Source of the DNA: CAZCEC01 sp964497615 | Lineage (GTDB): Bacteria > Chloroflexota > Anaerolineae > Anaerolineales > UBA6663 | Direction: 5' to 3' | NCBI GenBank assembly: GCA_964497615.1 | Contig: CAZCEC010000019.1 | Coordinates: 35,605 to 99,604 of the forward strand | DNA length: 64,000 nt | Part shown: positions 49,187 through 56,930 of the stretch, piece after piece | Layout of the letters: every line of letters starts with the position of its first letter | Position numbering within the stretch: the stretch's first letter is position 1 | Translations under genes and position numbers: made by a program | The notes under the pieces: generated by a model | Told to the model about the DNA's origin: nothing | The model's input: only the letters and a program-made list of their open reading frames with translations | Database searches by the model: none

Positions 49187-50685
49187 TTGACCCTCGCTCA
49201 CCTGCTCGCCTTCAGTCTCCTCGCGCCCCTGGTCCGCTACGTGGTCCAGGGGCGCGCGCGGTCCTGGCTCATGTTCGGCGGCAGCGTGCTGGCCGTCTAC
49301 TGGCTCCAGCCCCTCACCCCCATCCGCTACCTCGACTTCTGGCTGCCCACCGCCACCCTCGCCCTCACGGTTCTCGTTTGGGCCGCCACCCGGCCCGCGC
49401 CGGCCTCTGGTGCCCCTCCCCCCGTCGCCCCATCGCGCGCGGCAGGGCAGGGGGGTGGGGGCAACTCGACTGCCCAGGCTCGCCCAGGCGAAGACCGCGC
49501 CACGGCCCTCGTCCTCGCCGCCCTCGTCCTCCTCATCGCCCTCACCCGTTACACCGGCGCGCTGTGCTGCCTCACCCCCGCCCGCCCGCCGGACATTGTC
49601 CCGGTCGCCGCGGCCCTGGCCCTCACCGCCGGCCTCGCCCTGGCCCTCGTCCGCCTCCGGGCCCGCCCCATCCTGTGGACCGGCGGCGTCATCCTGCTCC
49701 TGCTGCTGTTCATCATCCTCAAGAGCGAGTCGCTATCCCAGGCCCTCAGCGCCCTCCTGCGTTCGCTTGGCGGGCAAGACGCCTCCCTGGCCCTACCCAC
49801 CGACCTGCGCTGGCTGGGCTTCTCCTACGTCGCCTTCCGCCTCATCCACGTCCTGCGCGACCGCGCCCTTGGCCGCCTGCCCGCCGTCTCCCTGCGCGAG
49901 TTCATCACCTACCTCACCTTCTTCCCGGCCTTCACCGCCGGTCCCATAGACCGGGTGGAGCGCTTCGTCAAGGATGCCCGCGCCCCGTTCACCCTCACCG
50001 CCGCCGAGGTGCTGGCCGGCGGCGAGCGCATCGCCCTGGGGGTGCTCAAAAAGTTCGTGGTGGCCGACAGTTTGGCCCTGATTGCCCTGAACCCTCTCAA
50101 CGCCGAGCAAGCCCAGTCCGGCCCATGGCTGTGGGTGCTGGTCTATGCCTACGCCTTCCGCCTCTTCTTCGATTTCGCGGGCTACACCGATATCGCCCTC
50201 GGCCTGGGGCGGCTCTTTGGCATCAAGCTCCCCGAGAATTTCGACCGCCCCTACGCCCGCCAGAACCTGACCCTCTTCTGGAACAGTTGGCACATCACCC
50301 TGGCGCAGTGGTTCCGCGCCTACGTCTTCAATCCCCTCACCCGCGCCCTGCGTGCCCGCCCGCTGCCGCCTGCCCTCATCATCCTGCTCACTCAGATGGT
50401 CGTCATGGTCCTCATCGGTCTGTGGCACGGCGTCACCTGGAACTTCCTCATCTGGGGCGCGTGGCACGGCCTGGGCCTCTTCATCCACAACCGTTTCGCC
50501 GACCGCATGAAGCCCCGCGCCGCCGCCCTCGACGCCCGCCCGCGCCTCAAGCGCCTGGCGCACTGGGCCGGCGTCCTCGCCNNNNNNNNNNCTTCCACTT
50601 CGTCGCCCTCGGCTGGGTGTGGTTCGCGCTCCCCACGCCCGCCTTAGCTCTTCAGGTGTTCGGAAAACTTCTCGGCCTGGGGTAG
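49187..50685 (+). CDS. MBOAT family membrane O-acyltransferase (DltB/AlgI-like), interrupted by assembly gap
   Basis: From TTG 49187 the frame encodes about 465 residues to the N run, with many helices and the MBOAT core: FFPAFTAGPIDRVERFVKDA, FRLFFDFAGYTDIALGLGRL, FWNSWHITLAQWFRAYVFNP, and the catalytic His in GLWHGVTWNFLIWGAWHGLG. After the gap the matching C-terminus (FHFVALGWVWFALPTPALAL...LLGLG, stop 50685) is in another frame. So the 10 N do not measure the gap, and the gene is probably intact in the cell. A cytoplasmic Gly/Pro-rich loop near residue 80 is encoded by a GC-rich palindrome (49411-49423, 49450-49463). It would move an acyl group from a carrier to the cell surface. Confidence 0.92.
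50582..50591. other. Assembly gap (10 N)
   Basis: Ten N within the MBOAT gene. The reading frame changes across it, so its true length is not 10 or the flank has an error. Confidence 0.98.
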
Positions 50686-50721
50686 GGGCGTGCTTGGCGG
50701 AGTGTGCTGCCGTCCAGATAT

Positions 50722-50820
50722 TGTCATTCCGAGGCGCGGTTTTTGCGCCGAGGAATCTGGAAGGGTCGGCCCGCGGTTGGGCAAGATTTCTCGTGGCAAA
50801 GCTCGCCCCTCGGAATGACA
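50722..50820. repeat. Full palindromic TGTCATTCCGAGG element
   Basis: A 99-bp element with perfect 13-bp inverted ends (TGTCATTCCGAGG at 50722-50734; its complement at 50808-50820) and inner GAGGAATCT/AGATTTCTC halves. It is the intergenic equivalent of the copy in dnaE2 (29884-29998). Confidence 0.88.
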
Positions 50821-50872
50821 TCGACCGAGCGCTGGACTAGTCCACGCACAGCGAAACCGCCCGGCCCTCAGC

Positions 50873-50936
50873 TTGACTCTCTTCCCCTCCCGCGCTATAA
50901 TCGGTCTATATATGAGTATATGTTCATATATTCATA
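50873..50936 (+). promoter_or_regulatory. ArsR/SmtB promoter and 12-2-12 operator
   Basis: TTGACT (50873-50878), 17 bases, TATAAT (50896-50901) is a near-consensus promoter. Just downstream, TATGAGTATATG-TT-CATATATTCATA (50911-50936) is an inverted repeat with 11 of 12 matching positions, the classic 12-2-12 operator of SmtB/CzrA-type repressors. It ends seven bases before the repressor's start codon, so the repressor would block its own operon until metal binds. Confidence 0.85.
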
Positions 50937-50943
50937 GTATCGT

Positions 50944-51246
50944 ATGACCAAGCCCGCCCCCCTCGACGAGCGCACCGCCGCCCAGTTGGCCGAGCTGTTC
51001 CGCGCCTTTAGCGACACCAGCCGCGTGCGCCTGATCGCCGCCCTCGTTGGCGGCGAGCAAAACGTAGGCACCCTGGCCGAGGCCGTCGGCATCAGCGAGT
51101 CCGCCGTCTCGCATCACCTGCGCGGGCTGCGGCAGATGCGCCTGGTGCGCGCGCGCAAGGCGGGCCGCCAGGTCTTCTACTGCCTGGACGACGACCACAT
51201 CGCCGCCCTGTTCCGTCAGGGCCTGGACCACATTCGACACGGCTGA
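50944..51246 (+). CDS. ArsR/SmtB-family metal-sensing repressor
   Basis: 100 residues. The winged helix is LFRAFSDTSRVRLIAALVGG through VGISESAVSHHLRGLRQMRL. The C-terminal helix has DDDHIAALFRQGLDHIRH, the alpha-5 Asp/His...His/His pattern that binds Zn, Co or Ni in SmtB/CzrA/NmtR. No Cys pair of the ArsR or CadC type is present, so arsenite sensing is unlikely. It represses itself and the metal ATPase that starts seven bases after its stop. Confidence 0.93.
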   Translation: MTKPAPLDERTAAQLAELFRAFSDTSRVRLIAALVGGEQNVGTLAEAVGISESAVSHHLRGLRQMRLVRARKAGRQVFYCLDDDHIAALFRQGLDHIRHG

Positions 51247-51252
51247 TTGAAG

Positions 51253-53592
51253 ATGACCGAGCAAACCCTGGAGCTGGAAATCCCCCGGCTGCTGCCGGGC
51301 GTGGACGACGACACCGATGCCTGCTTGTTACGCCTCGAAGCCGCCCTGCAAGGGCACGCCGATCTGCGCCGCGCCCACCTGGAGCGCGAGAAGCGCCCCG
51401 TGGCCCTGTGCCTGCACTACGACCCGGCCGTCCTCTCCCGCGCCGAGGTCCAGCGCCTGGCCGAGCGCGCCGGGGCCGGCCTCCTCAGCCGTTACGGCCA
51501 CGCCCTCATCCCGGTCGAGGGCATGGACTGCTCCGACTGCGTCAAGGTCATCGAGCACGGGGTGGGGCGGTTGGACGGCGTGCTGTCCGTCAACGTCAGC
51601 TTCCCCGCCGAAAAGATGCGCGTGGAATACGATGCGCGCAAGACCCGCCGCCGCCTCATCGAGCGCCGTCTGCGCGGTCTGGGCTACGCCGTCCCCGCCA
51701 CCGGGCTGCGCCAGCGCTACCTCGCCAACCGCGAACTGCTGTTTAGCCTGTTAGCCGGCCTCGCCCTGCTCATCGGCTGGACCGGCGCGACCGTCTTCGC
51801 CTGGCCGCCCCTGGCCGCCTGGGCATTTTATGCCGTGGCTTATGCCCTCGGCGGCTGGGACATTTCACGCCACGCCCTCCACGCCCTGCGTGAGAAGCGC
51901 TTCGACACCGACCTGCTGATGGTGGTGGCCGCGCTCGGCGCCGCCGCGATTGGCCACTGGGCCGAAGGCGCGCTGCTGCTCTTCCTCTTCAGCCTGGGCC
52001 ACGCCCTCGAGGAACGCGCCCTCGACCGCGCCCGCGCCGCCGTGCGCGCCCTGGCCGACCTGGCGCCCAAGACCGCCCTCGTGGTCCGCGGTGACCAGTC
52101 CAGCGAAGTGCCCGTCGATGACCTGCAACTGTCCGATACCGTCATCGTGCGCCCCGGCGTGCGCGTGCCGGTGGATGGCGTGGTGCTGAGCGGCGAGTCG
52201 GGCGTGGATCAGGCCCCGGTGACGGGCGAGAGCGTGCCGGTGGACAAGGCCCCCGGCGACCCGGTGTTTGCGGGCTCGGTGAACGGCCTGGGCGCGCTGG
52301 AAGTGCGCGTGACGCGCCTGGCGAAGGACAGCACCCTGGCCCGCGTGATGAAGCTGGTCGAGGAGGCCCAATCGCAAAAGTCGCCCACCCAGCAGACGGT
52401 GGAGCGCTTCTCGCGCGTGTTCGTGCCGGGCGTGCTCGCCGCCACCGCGCTCCTGATCGTGGTGCCGCCCCTGTTCGGCGTGCCGTTCTCGGTGTCGTTC
52501 CTGCGCGCCATGACCCTGCTGGTGGCGGCCTCGCCCTGCGCCCTGGCCCTGGGCGCGCCCGCCGCCATCCTGGCCGGCGTGGCCCAGGCCGCCCGCAACG
52601 GCGTGCTCGTCAAGGGCGGCGCGCACCTGGAGAACCTGGGCCGCCTCAGCGCCATCGCCTTCGATAAGACCGGCACCCTCACGCACGGCCGCCCCGAACT
52701 GACCGATATCGTTTCCCTCGCCGCGCAGTCCGCCGATGAAGTGCTGGCCCTGGCCGCCGCCGTGGAGAGCCGCTCCGGCCACCCGCTGGCCCAGGCGGTG
52801 GTGCGCGCTGCCCAGGCGCGCGGCCTGAGGCTGCCGCCCATCGGGGAAGTCGAGTCCCTCACCGGGCGCGGCCTGCGCGCCGCCGTGGACGGGCGCACCG
52901 TCCTCATCGGCAATCTGGCCCTCATGGAAGAATCCGGCGTCAGCGTCCCGCCCGCCGCGGGCGAGCAGGCGCAAGCCCTCCACGCCGCCGGCCGGACCAC
53001 CATGTTCGTGGCCCTCGCCGATCAACTCCTCGGCCTGCTGGCCCTGGCCGACACCCTGCGCCCCGAGACCGCCCCGGCCCTGGCTGCCCTGCGCCGCGCG
53101 GGCCTGCGCCAGACCGTGATGCTGTCCGGCGACAACGCCGCGGTGGCCGCCGCCATCGCGCAGCAGGCCGGCCTCAGCGACTATCGCGCCGGCCTCCTGC
53201 CCGAAGACAAGGTGACGGCCATCCGCGCCCTGGCGGCCGCGCACGGCAACGTGGCGATGGTGGGCGACGGCGTCAACGACGCGCCGGCCCTGGCCCACGC
53301 CACCGTGGGCATTGCCATGGGCGGCGCCGCCACCGACGTGGCCCTCGAAACCGCCGACGTGGCCCTCATGGGCGACGATCTCTCGCGGCTGCCCTTTGCC
53401 GTCGGCCTGGGCCGCGCCACCCGCGCCGTCATCCAGCAGAACCTCGCCATCGCCCTGGGCGTCATCGGCCTGCTGGTCGTCGCCTCCGTCACCGGCTGGG
53501 CCGGCATCGGCCTCGCCATCGTGCTTCACGAAGGCAGCACCCTGGTCGTCGTCCTCAACGCCCTGCGCTTGTTGGGTTACCGTCCCGTCTGA
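51253..53592 (+). CDS. Heavy-metal translocating P-type ATPase, PIB-4-like
   Basis: 779 residues from ATG 51253. Residues 1-75 look like an HMA domain without the Cys pair; residues 85-150 are an HMA with GMDCSDC (Cys93, Cys96). The membrane metal motif is S427-P-C rather than C-P-C. The phosphorylated residue is Asp471 in DKTGTLTHGRPE. TGES, MLSGDN and GDGVNDAPALAHA are present, and the last helices carry HEGSTLVVVLNALRLL from His759. SPC with HEGST defines the PIB-4 class, which exports Co, Zn, Cd or Fe(II). The SmtB-type sensor fits this. Confidence 0.94.
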   Translation: MTEQTLELEIPRLLPGVDDDTDACLLRLEAALQGHADLRRAHLEREKRPVALCLHYDPAVLSRAEVQRLAERAGAGLLSRYGHALIPVEGMDCSDCVKVIEHGVGRLDGVLSVNVSFPAEKMRVEYDARKTRRRLIERRLRGLGYAVPATGLRQRYLANRELLFSLLAGLALLIGWTGATVFAWPPLAAWAFYAVAYALGGWDISRHALHALREKRFDTDLLMVVAALGAAAIGHWAEGALLLFLFSLGHALEERALDRARAAVRALADLAPKTALVVRGDQSSEVPVDDLQLSDTVIVRPGVRVPVDGVVLSGESGVDQAPVTGESVPVDKAPGDPVFAGSVNGLGALEVRVTRLAKDSTLARVMKLVEEAQSQKSPTQQTVERFSRVFVPGVLAATALLIVVPPLFGVPFSVSFLRAMTLLVAASPCALALGAPAAILAGVAQAARNGVLVKGGAHLENLGRLSAIAFDKTGTLTHGRPELTDIVSLAAQSADEVLALAAAVESRSGHPLAQAVVRAAQARGLRLPPIGEVESLTGRGLRAAVDGRTVLIGNLALMEESGVSVPPAAGEQAQALHAAGRTTMFVALADQLLGLLALADTLRPETAPALAALRRAGLRQTVMLSGDNAAVAAAIAQQAGLSDYRAGLLPEDKVTAIRALAAAHGNVAMVGDGVNDAPALAHATVGIAMGGAATDVALETADVALMGDDLSRLPFAVGLGRATRAVIQQNLAIALGVIGLLVVASVTGWAGIGLAIVLHEGSTLVVVLNALRLLGYRPV

Positions 53593-53607
53593 TACAATCG
53601 CGCAGCC

Positions 53608-54726
53608 TTGCCCCCTCCCGCCCGCTTCCTCCTCCGCGTCACCCTCAAGGCCCTCGTCCTCTTTGCCCTCGCCAACCTGCTCCTCATCCCGGCGGACCCG
53701 CTGCCCGTCCTCGGCCGCCTTTCCGGCTACAACCTGCTCTGGCCGGGCCGCCAGCGCCTGCCCTATGGCGAGGACCCGGCCAAGTCCTACAACCTCAGCC
53801 TCTACTCCTTGGAGGCCATGTTCGCCTCCCACACCGTGGCCCGCCCCAAGGCCCCGGACGAATATCGCGTCCTGCTCGTCGGCGACTCCTCCGTCTGGGG
53901 CTTCCTACTGCCGCCCGAACACACCCTGTCCGCGCAGATCAACGCCCTCAACTTATCCGCGCCCGATGGCCGCCGCGTCGTTGCCTACAACCTCGGCTAT
54001 CCCATCCTCTCGCTCGCCAAGGACCTGCTCCTCTTCTCCCGCCTCCAGCCCTACGACCCCGACCTGATCTTCTGGTTCGTCACCCTGGAGTCGTTCCCTC
54101 ACGACAAGCAGCTTTTCCCACCCCTGGTGCAGAACAACCCTGGCCCTATGCGCGCTCTCATCGCCGCGCACGGCCTAAGCCTGGACCCGAACGCGCCCGA
54201 CTTCGTGGACCCATCCGTGTGGGACCGCACCCTCATCGGCCGCCGCCGCGCCCTGGCCGATCTGCTGCGCCTTCAACTCTACGGCCCGCTGTGGGCGGCC
54301 ACCGGCATTGACCAGGACATCCCCGCGGCCTTCACCCCGCGCTCCGAAGACCTGGAGCCCGATGAGACCTTTCACGGTCTCCAGCCGCCCCGCCTCGCCC
54401 GCGAAGACATCGCCTTCGACGTGCTGAGGGCGGGCGTGGCCGAGGCTGGCCCGGCGCCCATCGTCATCGTCAACGAGCCGATGTTCGTCAGCGCGGGCGC
54501 CAACAGCGATCTCCGGTACAATTTCTTCTACCCGCGCTGGGCCTATGACGACTACCGGCAGCTTTTGGCCGCGGAGGCCGCCGCCCGCGGCTGGGCCTAC
54601 GCCGACCTGTGGGATGCTGTGGACAACACCGAATACACCGACAGCCCCATCCACCTCACCCCGCGCGGCTCGGCCCAGCTTGCGGCGCGGGTAGGGGCGC
54701 TGATCACCGACACCCTCACCGACTAA
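53608..54726 (+). CDS. SGNH-type membrane-anchored acylhydrolase/transferase (DltD/AlgX-like role)
   Basis: 372 residues from TTG 53608, 15 bases after the ATPase stop. One N-terminal helix (FLLRVTLKALVLFALANLLL) anchors the rest outside. The SGNH fold shows in RVLLVGDSSVWGFLL (nucleophile Ser94) and YTDSPIHLTPRGSAQLA (Asp345, His349). In Dlt and alginate systems an extracellular SGNH protein takes the acyl group from the MBOAT step and puts it on the polymer. A carrier protein and AMP ligase follow directly. A TACAAT near 53593 might be a weak internal promoter. Confidence 0.85.
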   Translation: MPPPARFLLRVTLKALVLFALANLLLIPADPLPVLGRLSGYNLLWPGRQRLPYGEDPAKSYNLSLYSLEAMFASHTVARPKAPDEYRVLLVGDSSVWGFLLPPEHTLSAQINALNLSAPDGRRVVAYNLGYPILSLAKDLLLFSRLQPYDPDLIFWFVTLESFPHDKQLFPPLVQNNPGPMRALIAAHGLSLDPNAPDFVDPSVWDRTLIGRRRALADLLRLQLYGPLWAATGIDQDIPAAFTPRSEDLEPDETFHGLQPPRLAREDIAFDVLRAGVAEAGPAPIVIVNEPMFVSAGANSDLRYNFFYPRWAYDDYRQLLAAEAAARGWAYADLWDAVDNTEYTDSPIHLTPRGSAQLAARVGALITDTLTD

Positions 54727-54735
54727 GGAGCCTTG

Positions 54736-54981
54736 ATGTCTGAAACCACTTCCGCCCTCGGCCAGTACGTCGCCGCCACCATCCTCAAGCAGCCCAAGCG
54801 CGTCCTGGCCGACGACGAGCCCCTCATCTCCAGCGGCCTGATCGACTCCTTCAGCCTGGTGGACCTGGCCCTCTTTGTCGAGCAGACCTTTGGCGTCCGC
54901 ATTGACGACTCCGAGCTTAACGCCGAGACCTTCGACTCCCTGGCCCAGCTTGCGGCCATCATCGAGCAGCGGCGCGCGTAA
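54736..54981 (+). CDS. Acyl carrier protein (DltC-like role)
   Basis: 81 residues from ATG 54736 with AAGGAG before it. The four-helix carrier pattern contains SSGLIDSFSLVDLALFVEQT; Ser38 in D-S-F would carry phosphopantetheine. Acidic helix III (VRIDDSELNAETFDSLAQLA) is typical. It lies between the SGNH and AMP-ligase genes, so it is a dedicated carrier rather than the fatty-acid ACP. Confidence 0.93.
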   Translation: MSETTSALGQYVAATILKQPKRVLADDEPLISSGLIDSFSLVDLALFVEQTFGVRIDDSELNAETFDSLAQLAAIIEQRRA

Positions 54982-55006
54982 TCTTTTATCAGCCTAAGAA
55001 GATCAT

Positions 55007-55076
55007 TGTCGCCCTGAGCGCGAATGCAGCCGTACTCGCCCTCCAACCCATTTGGCGCGCGAAGGGCCTCGATGAG
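55007..55076. repeat. TGTCGCCCTGAGCG...GCGAAGGGCCTCGATGAG repeat
   Basis: An imperfect example of the common CCCTGAGCG/CGAAGGG paired word, filling most of the gap between the carrier and the ligase. Confidence 0.6.
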
Positions 55077-55097
55077 AATTCATTGCATTCGTTGACC

Positions 55098-56774
55098 ATG
55101 CCCTCTACCCTCGCCTCCCTGCTTGTCTCTCATGCGGCCCTCGCGCCCGACCGCCCGGCCCTGCACCTGCTCTTTTCCAAGCAGCCCGACCACACCCTCA
55201 CCTATCGCGGCCTGCTGGAAGCCGCCGCCGGCTTTGCCCGCGCCTATGCCCAGGCGGGCCTGCTCCCCGGCGACGTGATTGTCCTCATCCAGCAGCATGG
55301 CCCCGGCCTCGCCGCCGCCTTCTGGGGCGCGATCCTGCACGGCGCGATCCCCTCGATCATGCCCTTCCTCACCGAAAAGCTCGCCCCGGAGAAGTACCGC
55401 GACGAGCTGGCCGCCCTCGTCGCCATCACCCGTCCCGCCGGCATCGTCACCTACCCGGAGTTCGCGCCCGAAGTCCACGCCGCCCTCGCGCCCGATAGCC
55501 CCGTCCGCGCCGTGCTGCTGGAAAGCGGCATCGCCCCCGACCCCGCGCCGGACCCCGCCAGCCTCCCCGGCCTGGCCTGCGGCCCAGAAGATATCGTCCT
55601 GCTCCAGCACTCATCTGGCACCACCGGCCTGCAAAAGGGTGTTGCGCTTTCGCACCGCGCCGTGCTCAACCAGCTCGATACCTACGCCGCCGCCCTGCGC
55701 CTGGCCGATGACGACGTGGTGGTGAGCTGGCTGCCCCTGTATCACGATATGGGCCTCATCGCCGGCTTTGTCATGCCCGTCCTGCGCCGTTTACCCCTCG
55801 TCCTGCTCTCGCCCTTCGACTGGGTCCGCGCCCCCTACCGCCTGATGCAGGCCGTCACCCGCTATCGCGGCACGCTCTCCTGGCTGCCCAACTTCGCCTA
55901 CAACTTTTGCGCCCATAAGATCCGCGACCGCGACCTCGAAGGCGTGGACCTGTCCAGTTGGCGCGCCGTCATCAACTGCTCCGAGCCCATGCGCTGGGAG
56001 AGCCACCAGGCCTTCACCGAGCGCTTTGCCCCCTACGGCCTGCGCCCCGAAGCCCTCGCCACCTGCTACGCCATGGCCGAGAACGTCTTTGCCGTCACCC
56101 AGGGCGGCATCGGCGCGCCCGTCGTGGTGGACGAAGTGGACCGCCGCGCGCTGATCAGCGACAAAAAAGCCCTCCCCGCGAATGGAGAGCGCTTCAAGAT
56201 GTTGTCGGCCGGCCCGCCCCTCCCCAACGTCCAGGTCCGCATCCTCGACGAGCAGCGCGCCGACTTGCCCGAGCGCCACATCGGCGAGATCGCCCTGCGC
56301 AGCGACTGCATGCTCACCGGCTACTTCCACCGCCCCGACCTGACCGAGCGCGCCTTCCACGACGGTTGGTACCTCACCGGCGACCTCGGCTACCTCGCGG
56401 ACGGCGAGGTCTATATCACTGGCCGCATGAAAGACCTCATCATCGTCGGCGGCAAGAACGTCCACCCGCAGGACTTGGAGTCATTGGCGGGCGAAGTGCC
56501 CGGTGTGCACCCCGGCCGCGTGGTGGCCTTTGGCGTCTTCAATGAAGCGCAGGGCACCGAGGAAGTGGCCGTCGTCGCCGAGGTGGACACCGAGGATGAA
56601 GACGAGCGCGCCCAACTTTCAAACGACGTCCGCCAGGCCATCAACAAAGGCTCGGACGTGGCGGTGCGCTACGTCCACCTCGTCGGCCCGCGCTGGGTGC
56701 TCAAGACCAGCAGCGGCAAGCTGGCCCGCGCCGCCAACCGCGAGAAGTATCTGGCTGAGACTGCCGCTGGATAA
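55098..56774 (+). CDS. AMP-dependent acyl ligase (DltA-like role, FAAL-like sequence)
   Basis: 558 residues from ATG 55098. ANL-family motifs: P-loop VLLQHSSGTTGLQKGVALSH, SWLPLYHDMGLIAGFVMPVL, PNFAYNFCAHKI, ATCYAMAENVFAVTQGG, DGWYLTGDLGYLADGEVYIT, GRMKDLIIVGGKNVHPQDLE, and the catalytic Lys541 in KTSSGKLARAANREK. The D-M-G and C-Y-A-M-A-E-N pattern resembles fatty-acyl-AMP ligases and ligases serving stand-alone carriers more than D-Ala-specific DltA. It would adenylate an acid and load the carrier encoded upstream. The acid is unknown. Confidence 0.9.
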   Translation: MPSTLASLLVSHAALAPDRPALHLLFSKQPDHTLTYRGLLEAAAGFARAYAQAGLLPGDVIVLIQQHGPGLAAAFWGAILHGAIPSIMPFLTEKLAPEKYRDELAALVAITRPAGIVTYPEFAPEVHAALAPDSPVRAVLLESGIAPDPAPDPASLPGLACGPEDIVLLQHSSGTTGLQKGVALSHRAVLNQLDTYAAALRLADDDVVVSWLPLYHDMGLIAGFVMPVLRRLPLVLLSPFDWVRAPYRLMQAVTRYRGTLSWLPNFAYNFCAHKIRDRDLEGVDLSSWRAVINCSEPMRWESHQAFTERFAPYGLRPEALATCYAMAENVFAVTQGGIGAPVVVDEVDRRALISDKKALPANGERFKMLSAGPPLPNVQVRILDEQRADLPERHIGEIALRSDCMLTGYFHRPDLTERAFHDGWYLTGDLGYLADGEVYITGRMKDLIIVGGKNVHPQDLESLAGEVPGVHPGRVVAFGVFNEAQGTEEVAVVAEVDTEDEDERAQLSNDVRQAINKGSDVAVRYVHLVGPRWVLKTSSGKLARAANREKYLAETAAG

Positions 56775-56783
56775 GGCGCCCGT

Positions 56784-56835
56784 AGAGACGGCGCGGCCTG
56801 CCCCCTGCGTCTTCGCAGCGGGGGGTGCGCCGTCT
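56784..56835 (+). terminator. Hairpin after the AMP ligase
   Basis: GAGACGGCGC (56784-56793) and GCGCCGTCTC (56826-56835) enclose an inner CCCCCTGCG-TCTT-CGCAG stem. It lies ten bases after the ligase stop, between convergent genes. The sequence also resembles GTAGAGACG-type dispersed palindromes. The rest of the gap to 56930 holds nothing recognised. Confidence 0.7.
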
Positions 56836-56930
56836 CGCGCTGCTGCTGCCCCAACCCCTCCACCCCGCCAACCGCGCCCAGCCGATTTGGTTCTATCCGT
56901 TCGGAAAGTGAGCGCCCTGCGCCCAGGCGC

